Part shown: positions 6,411-7,012 of the stretch, one piece after another
How positions within the stretch are numbered: the stretch's first letter is position 1
Layout: every line of letters begins with the position of its first letter
Source: an uncultured Clostridium sp.
GTDB taxonomy: Bacteria; Bacillota; Clostridia; Christensenellales; Pumilibacteraceae
DNA length: 7,012 nucleotides
Assembly (NCBI GenBank): GCA_900555125.1
Contig: USKH01000059.1
Coordinates: 1-7,012, forward strand
Direction: 5' to 3'
Made by a program: the position numbers and the translations under genes
Notes under the pieces: model-generated
Told to the model about the DNA's origin: nothing
Database searches by the model: none
The model's input: only the letters and a program-made list of their open reading frames with translations

Positions 6411-7012
6411 TCAGTCTTTGTCGTAAAAATCGGACACTTCTTCGTTTTCGGGCGATTTTTCGGCTGTATCTTTATCCTCTCCGACAACCTTTCCGTTTCC
6501 ATCTGCAAGCTTTTCCGCAGGCGACGTTTCGCTTAAATTCTTAAACGAGTCGTAAGTGGTTTTTCTTACGACGAACGCGGCTGCAAATCCGAGCGCGGCA
6601 ACGCAGGAAGCAAGCAGCGTCTGCCAATCGAACCAGCGTACCAGCATAAAAAGCTCGACAAGCAGCACGACTCCGGACAAAACCAGCTGAATTTCTATTC
6701 CGCCGAACGTATGCCAGTCGCCTTTCAGCGCAGGCTTCTGATGTTCGTATATTTCCGACCTTATTTTATATAATGTAAAGTGCGAAACAAGGCAATACAC
6801 CGCGGTTATCGCATTTGCGACCCATAAAATAACACATACCGAATAGACGACGAATCCGTACTTATCGTGCAAAATCGTAAGACCCTTCCGCATGGGCATG
6901 CACGGCACGGCAATTGCTATTACGACCGCTATAATCGAAAAAATAAGCGTAAGTTTGTTTCTTTTCGCGATTTCTGCCCGGTCAATTCCCGTGTATAGTT
7001 TTTTTACTTTTA
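6411..7012 (-). CDS. Unrecognised membrane protein with acidic C-terminal tail (5' end outside window)
   Basis: The frame is open from the right edge to the TGA at 6411-6413, so the gene starts beyond base 7012. The GTG at 6908 is internal: it lies within the first hydrophobic segment, and the 34 codons upstream have no stop and look coding. About 199 residues are visible: a basic stretch with YTGIDRAEIAKRNK (6-19), four hydrophobic segments near 20-40, 52-76, 105-126 and 131-148, then an acidic, glutamate- and aspartate-rich hydrophilic tail (about 149-199) ending in VSDFYDKD. The segment order and the lack of a transporter or enzyme motif do not place it in a family I know. It precedes the oxidoreductase by 22 bases on the same strand, so co-transcription is likely, but its link to rhamnoside use is only positional. 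Two-partner or regulatory roles cannot be judged from this part. Confidence 0.75.
   Translation of the reverse strand, partial: KVKKLYTGIDRAEIAKRNKLTLIFSIIAVVIAIAVPCMPMRKGLTILHDKYGFVVYSVCVILWVANAITAVYCLVSHFTLYKIRSEIYEHQKPALKGDWHTFGGIEIQLVLSGVVLLVELFMLVRWFDWQTLLASCVAALGFAAAFVVRKTTYDSFKNLSETSPAEKLADGNGKVVGEDKDTAEKSPENEEVSDFYDKD

Noticed and set aside
5630..6544. 304-codon open frame on the plus strand opposite the oxidoreductase gene
   Set aside because: Antisense to a well-supported flavoprotein gene, with arginine-, histidine- and phenylalanine-rich nonsense composition and no motif.
6906..6908. GTG as start of the right-edge membrane gene
   Set aside because: The frame stays open to the window edge, and the residues upstream complete a hydrophobic segment that the GTG would cut.
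1..7012. tRNA, rRNA, CRISPR array, insertion sequence or attachment site
   Set aside because: No regularly spaced repeats, transposase motifs, terminal inverted repeats or tRNA-like cloverleaf with CCA end were seen by eye.

Overview
The window looks like a piece of chromosome from an uncultured, anaerobic, Gram-positive gut-type bacterium of the class Clostridia. The grounds are: roughly half G+C by eye; strong AGGAG ribosome sites 5-6 bases before most starts; a TATAAT-type promoter; a SpoVB/MurJ-like flippase; an AraC regulator of the kind common in plant-glycan loci; and cysteine-rich cytosolic enzymes. No rRNA, tRNA, CRISPR array, transposase or phage gene is visible. The taxonomic placement is inference.

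Layout. Bases 1-652 (+) hold the C-terminal part of a polytopic membrane protein of the SpoVB/MurJ-like lipid-flippase superfamily, cut by the left edge. It converges on a minus-strand gene (719-1705) for an unrecognised protein with about eight membrane segments. A hairpin at 629-679, overlapping the stop codon of the flippase gene, can terminate transcription from both sides. The unknown membrane gene has its own well-formed promoter (TTGATT, 17 bp, TATAAT), next to a run of nine G on its coding strand.

Bases 1796-7012 are a minus-strand run of four genes, in transcription order: an unrecognised membrane protein with an acidic tail (6411 to beyond the right edge), an FAD-dependent oxidoreductase (5132-6388), an AraC-family regulator (4261-5145) and a GH78 alpha-L-rhamnosidase (1934-4168). 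The run ends at a terminator (1796-1834) whose stem is fully paired only in the minus-strand transcript. The oxidoreductase and regulator genes overlap by 14 bases, and 22 bases separate the membrane gene from the oxidoreductase gene. The 92-base gap before the rhamnosidase gene holds a plausible promoter and a 9-bp inverted repeat straddling its -35 box.

The locus reads as a small rhamnoside-use module. The regulator probably senses a sugar or glycoside through its cupin domain. The rhamnosidase, which has no signal peptide, would release L-rhamnose inside the cell. The FAD enzyme could oxidise the sugar, the glycoside or the aglycone. No rhamnose isomerase, rhamnulokinase, aldolase or recognisable sugar transporter lies in the window, so import and later catabolism must be encoded elsewhere or beyond the right edge. 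The most interesting point is the tight coupling of an FAD oxidoreductase of unknown substrate to the regulator and the rhamnosidase.
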